A stretch of DNA of 24,036 bases from positions 30,035-54,070 of the forward strand of contig QZLH01000631.1 in NCBI GenBank assembly GCA_003833135.1. The letters run 5' to 3'. This document shows positions 19,976 through 24,036 of this stretch, in pieces. The notes beneath the pieces were generated by a model. It was not told the origin of the DNA, did not search any database, and saw only the letters and a list, made by a program, of their open reading frames with translations. Position 1 is the first letter of the stretch. The number at the start of each line of letters is the position of its first letter. The DNA is from Oehlia diaphana. Its lineage: Eukaryota; Glomeromycota; Glomeromycetes; Glomerales; Glomeraceae. A program made the position numbers and the translations under genes.

Positions 19976-20923
19976 CACCAAAGCTTTGGATATCTAAGAC
20001 AATCGGTTCCAGATTTTTTTTCGCATTATGAATTTAAAATTTAAGATAATGCAATTTACGGTGGTCCCGCTTATTAAGGTGGTAGAAATGTCAACATTCA
20101 TTATCATTAAGTGTGCCAGCAGCTGCAACTGCTCCAATATCGTATGGTCGGTCACCAATTCCAGGACAGATCCTCCTGTAACGCCACTGGGTATGGTACC
20201 TAAACCAGGTATGTCTCCTGTTATGGGTAGTATGCCTCCAGCTGATATAGAGGAGGAAGATATCTTCAAATATAGACAATAAGATGTATTAAGACAAAAT
20301 AAACTATAAAGATTATTTTTCTATTTGTTTATTTATATTTATTAAACATCTAACTTTTTCCTTTATACGTTTAGGCTATAATCAAATAATGTACTACTGT
20401 AAATCAAGTTTATAACCACCAGATGATTTCGTTAGGAGCGATTTGGATTTCATCTGAAAATTCAATAAATTTCGCAAATATTATCAAAATCCAACAAAAA
20501 TTATTTATTGCCTACTTTATCAAATTCGGAGGAAAATCTCATGAAAATTTTGCAGAACAAATTAATTCAATTCTTAGATGATAACTGAAGATATTGTAAT
20601 TCAAGAACTTAATGAATAGGGTGATAGCGAACGGGATGAATTTAAAGGAAAAATATCACGAACTTTTCTTAAAGCGATTATCTTTGGAATTATTATATAT
20701 TAAAATCGTTGGAATTTGAAGAGAAGAAAGAAATTGACATTGAAGGATTGATTAATCAAGAAAAACCGAAGAATAAATTTCAATTTTAAAGGAGATATGA
20801 CAAAATATTTAGAGCAAAATACATTGTTTTTAATAAAATTGTCGCCGGATAATCAACGAAATTGGCGATGGCTTTGAAATATGTGGTCGAATTATTTTAA
20901 AAAGTAATCTGTAATTATGTTAT
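19976..20923 (+). repeat. Duplicated block, copy 2, with pseudogene 3' end
   Basis: Same content and orientation as 15103-16069. The Pro/Met-rich coding relic is present (ISYGRSPIPGQ, then a shift, then PLGMVPKPGMSPVMGSMPP and DIEEEDIFKYRQ to TAA at 20280-20282). Its frameshift sits at a different point from that of copy 1, so the two decayed independently. The downstream relic MITEDIVIQELNE now carries a TAG. Only this 3' block is repeated: the sequence upstream of 19976 does not match 13799-15102. Confidence 0.85.
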
Positions 20924-21074
20924 GACGGGAATGGGAGGGTATGTTGTAAAATACCCGGAGCAGTCGATATAAGCAGAGCTGACAAATAATTTCGGTCACC
21001 GGACAATCAACGAAATTGGCGACAACTATATTATGACAAGAATGGGAAAATACCCGGGGCAATCAAATAAGCAG
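20841..21074 (+). repeat. Imperfect tandem pair at the 3' end of copy 2
   Basis: A 20841-20976 unit (starting GTCGCCGGATAATCAACG, containing ATACCCGGAGCAG and ending near ATAAGCAG) is followed by a shorter version at 20994-21074 (GGTCACCGGACAATCAACG, ATACCCGGGGCA, AATAAGCAG). The second lacks an internal stretch of roughly 55 bp. Copy 1 at about 15985 has only the beginning of the unit. Confidence 0.7.
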
Positions 21075-21470
21075 TGCTATGATGTAGTTATATTATCCAT
21101 CCAAGCTTAAAAGGTTGTGGCTTTGGGCTTTACCACCTTCCAGAAGCGTATGATCCTTACAGTATTGGTAATGAACTACAAGACTTGAATGACCTATATA
21201 TGGCTTGGAATCTTTCGTACTTCTTTCTAGTAATTTTACGACTTCGCCAGGCGTTTAAACATTGAAATTTAGAACTTTCGAAACTGTTGGACCAAGTAAT
21301 ATTCATTGGTCATATTATTACTTTAAATTTTCGCGTTTTTACTTTTGAACTATGCCAATAGTCTTGTGGTCTTTTGACCGAAAGTCATTTAAAAAAGGTG
21401 ATATACTGATATGACCTAGTTATTTTCGAAACTCCAAAATCTTGTTGTGAAAGGGCAGATCCTCTTAATC
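21075..21470. other. Mostly non-coding, one short open relic
   Basis: A frame of about 60 codons from about 21085 to TGA near 21265 reads SYIIHPSLKGCGFGLYHLPE and then AYDPYSIGNELQDLNDLYMA. It has no start codon, no family match that I recognise and no splice continuation, so I do not call a gene. Confidence 0.3.
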
Positions 21471-21473
21471 AGT

Positions 21474-21640
21474 GGGACTGGGACATGTCCTTTGATGGGA
21501 CGGGACGGGACAGTCCAGGACTTGGACAAGATGTTGTTGATGTACGGGACAAAATTTCATTATAAGAGGATATATGAATTATATATAATATTAATAAATT
21601 GGACAATATTTTAGACGGGACGGTACGGGACAAATGTGGG
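21474..21640. repeat. GGGAC-word cluster
   Basis: GGGAC occurs repeatedly, at least eight times, including GGGACATGTCC and GGGACGGGACGGGACAGTCC. Inverted GTCC words make it partly self-complementary. It stands out from the surrounding AT-rich sequence and is not coding. Confidence 0.6.
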
Positions 21641-22792
21641 TCACTGTCCTGCGTTAACCATATGTTAATGATATTAGTTTTCGGTCATGATCGTCACATT
21701 AGTTTTAAACCGAAGCAGTTGATTAGTTAGAAAAAATGGGATAGCTAAAACTTGGGGGAATTCAGTTGAGATGTAGATTTTCGATTTTCTTTTTTCAATA
21801 GTAAAATTCGAGTTATGAATTTTAGCATTCGTTGCAGTCGTATACTCCGTATAACTGGGCATTATTGGAGGTAACCTGCAGATCTTCCAGTAAAATTTCG
21901 TATAACTTGAAGGATGGACTGCAATTTCTATATTTGCAAGTTGCAACTGATCCTATTTATAAAGAGATGATTATGACGCTCCTTTTAAACTACTATAATG
22001 ATATTTCTTTATCCATCCACCAAAATATCAAAATTTAAGTATAATAGAAATCAAAGAACTCTACATTTCATTATGAAAAGATATCATAATTGGACTATTA
22101 ATTAATATTACTGTTACTGAACTGTTAATCTGATATCCTTACTAATATAATAATAATAGTTCAACATTAATTATTATGAGGTTTAATAATTGCTTTCAAA
22201 AACATTTATCAAGAGAGTGATTAATGTAGATAATATAATCACTTTCAAACTTGGATTTAACTGCCTATTTCTTTAATATTGTCAAACTGTTGTATAATAT
22301 CCATTCATATACAGTATTAATTAGATCATAATAGTAATGGTAACATTTAGTTTATATCAGTCTTTATAGTAGTAGTAATAGTTATTGAATGAAGATTTAT
22401 AGTTCGGTTATTAGGAATACTGCGGTGACCAATAGGAATTAATGCTACTAATACTGATTTTAATATTGGATGTCTCAAAAAAATACTGGTCAGTAAAAAG
22501 TAATATCCCCGCATATTCCTAAATCCTAATCGACTGAACAACAAATCAAAGTATTTCCTTTCATTATAAAAGGAAAAAAATAGAATAAAATAACTTCAAA
22601 TTTAGGTAATAATATTATTAAGTATGCCTAGGGATGATTGGAATGATTCTAGAGCTTTTAATTATTTAGGATTATACAAATATTATTTACAAAGGGTGCA
22701 GAAAAGCGTTAAACTGAAAACATAACCACCCCCATCCTCCATCCTGATCGATTGATCAAATGATTTTTAAAAAATGATTGTCCAATTTGACG
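21641..22792. other. Non-coding stretch
   Basis: Short frames occur on both strands (for example 21832-22038 and, on minus, 21674-21946) without protein-like features. At 22473-22493 TCTCAAAAAAATACTGGTCAG resembles the arm of the 16205-16392 element, but no partner arm was found. Confidence 0.4.
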
Positions 22793-23098
22793 AATATTTC
22801 ACTAAAATAATCCTAAATTATTTAATTTTATAAATAAAAATAACAATTTAAAACTTTTTTTTTTGAAACTTAAAAATTATTTTTTGACTGTCAAATTATA
22901 TACTTATCAGGTTAAAGATTCTGACCAATCAAAGCTTGATCGATTTTTGATCGATTTATTTGATTTATTCATCGATTCATCGATCAAAATAACAAAAGAT
23001 AAAAAGATTCGCATAATAATTAATTAGGGAGAATGGATTTAGTTTAGTTTAAGGATTTAGATAGAGATTTAGAATAAATGATAAATGATTATAATTAG
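22793..23098 (+). repeat. Dispersed repeat, copy 2 (without the inserted element)
   Basis: Matches 16070-16171 and 16388-16555 joined together. At the junction TCAAATTATA (to 22900) is followed after nine bases by GGTTAAAGATTCTGACC. The GATCGAT foldback tract lies at about 22938-22986. Past 23098 short TTAGATTAAGTTAGG words continue to about 23165. Confidence 0.8.
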
Positions 23099-23170
23099 AT
23101 AGTATTGATTATAATTAGAGATTATTGATTAAGTTAGATTAAGTTAGGAAAAGTTAGGAGGTTGAATAAA

Positions 23171-23325
23171 TTGTGTCACGGGGCCCCTTAATGTAACAGG
23201 GAGTATTTAACGTATGAACTGGCCGAAATTAACGTTAACGCTATCGCGTGTAAGTGCATAACTCCCAACTCGGGCCAGTTCGTCACTGTACGTTAAGGAC
23301 GCCCTTGTGTCACATCCCAACTGTA
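23171..23325. repeat. GC-rich imperfect inverted-repeat island
   Basis: The left arm 23171-23225 runs from TTGTGTCACGGGGCCCCTTA to TTAACGTATGAACTGGCC. It pairs with the reverse complement of the right arm 23271-23325 (GGGCCAGTTC..GTACGTTAAGGAC..TTGTGTCACATC). The spacer of about 45 bp contains AACGTTAACG and TCGCG. The short word TTGTGTCAC also recurs directly at 23305-23313. It could be a MITE or a structured transcript; no coding frame is apparent. Confidence 0.6.
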
Positions 23326-23930
23326 ACTTATGGGCATAACCGAAAAAAATAAATCCGCTAAGTTATCATATTTCTTTGTTAAGGTTTATTATTGTATTAC
23401 GTGATGATGCAATGGACATTTATTAAAAAAGACCTATTAAGTAAACCTGTTACTGTACCGACTACCGAGTAACTTTTTTATTCAAGAAAAAAAAAAAAAT
23501 CTAAAGTTATGAAATAACTAAGCCCTCTATGATACCGGACTTTATGAAAAAAATCAAGAGAAAATTAAGCCTATTGATATCGATTGATAATTCATTGATA
23601 TATCGGATTTGAAGGATTTCACATTAAACTAATAAACTGAGTCCGTTTGATAACAGCGGACTCACTCCGTCATTTCCGTGTATGATTTATTTCTTAATGA
23701 TATTAATTATGATTAAACGATAAAATATTCAAGAATATAACATTCAACCGGTTTTTTTTTTTGTACCAAGCCAAGCCTTTTTTTTTCTTAATAAATTATA
23801 AATTAATATAAAAATTATGAATTTTATTTTAAATTTCGATGAATTTCAATATTTTAAAAATAGAAAAATTATTCTAAAAAAAGGTACATACTTAAATAAA
23901 TAAAGTAAAAAAAAACAGTTTTATAAAAAA
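23326..23930. other. Non-coding stretch near the contig end
   Basis: AT-rich sequence with runs of A and T, without gene-like frames. The 8-bp hairpin is the only structure I would point to. Confidence 0.4.
23638..23664. repeat. Perfect 8-bp hairpin
   Basis: TGAGTCCG, an 11-base loop and CGGACTCA. No T-run or known ribozyme core is next to it, so its function is not assigned. Confidence 0.55.
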
Positions 23931-24036
23931 AAAAAAAAAAAAAAAAATTTTAAAAAAATTATTTAATAAAAATTTAGGATTTTTTTAAAAAAAAAAAAAA
24001 AAAAAATGAAAAAAAAAAAAATAAAAAAAAAATTTT
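23931..24036. repeat. Terminal A/T homopolymer tract
   Basis: Long A runs broken by a few T, to the last base. It is either true low-complexity sequence at which assembly stopped, or an assembly or read-end artefact. Confidence 0.7.

Noticed and set aside
23635..23680. Possible hammerhead ribozyme (ACTGAGTCCG...)
   Set aside because: The CTGATGA and GAAA core elements are absent; only a simple hairpin remains.

Overview
The window looks like a contig end from an AT-rich fungal nuclear genome. The likely source is an arbuscular mycorrhizal fungus of the Glomeromycotina (Rhizophagus-like). This is inferred from very low GC, short GT..AG introns of about 60-100 bp, and the gene mix: a C-terminal SAM-domain protein, a small tectonin beta-propeller protein, a 7TM receptor and Tc1/mariner debris. 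No organism-level search was possible. There is no sign of operons, ribosome-binding sites, CRISPR or bacterial genes.

Layout. 1-538 is the 3' part of a SAM-domain gene (+). 631-1741 is a decayed DD34E Tc1/mariner transposase (-), with two CGA-to-TGA type stops and two frameshifts. 1742-6733 is mostly non-coding, but 2962-3503 is a clear non-autonomous transposon with long near-identical terminal inverted repeats and a 9-bp target-site duplication. 6734-7719 is an intact five-exon tectonin-repeat gene (+). 7720-10904 is non-coding apart from one weak ORF relic. 10905-12209 is an intact two-exon seven-transmembrane receptor gene (+). 12210-13798 is non-coding. 13799-15396 is a multi-exon gene of a family I do not recognise, broken by several frameshifts. 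Its 3' block (15103-16069) is repeated at 19976-20923. 16070-17113 is a nest of small inverted-repeat elements. 17114-18119 is an intact six-exon isochorismatase-family hydrolase gene (+). 18120-21240 holds another inverted-repeat element, a second unrecognised pseudogene and the second copy of the 3' block. 21240-24036 is repeat-rich and non-coding and ends in A/T homopolymer.

Three genes look intact (tectonin, 7TM receptor, isochorismatase) and one is truncated by the window edge (SAM). They do not form an obvious pathway: all lie on the plus strand but are kilobases apart. The most notable content is the density of small non-autonomous elements. One of them has a related, apparently empty locus about 6 kb away. 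The duplicated unrecognised gene family is the other main point of interest. I found no convincing evidence for a wholly new multi-gene system.
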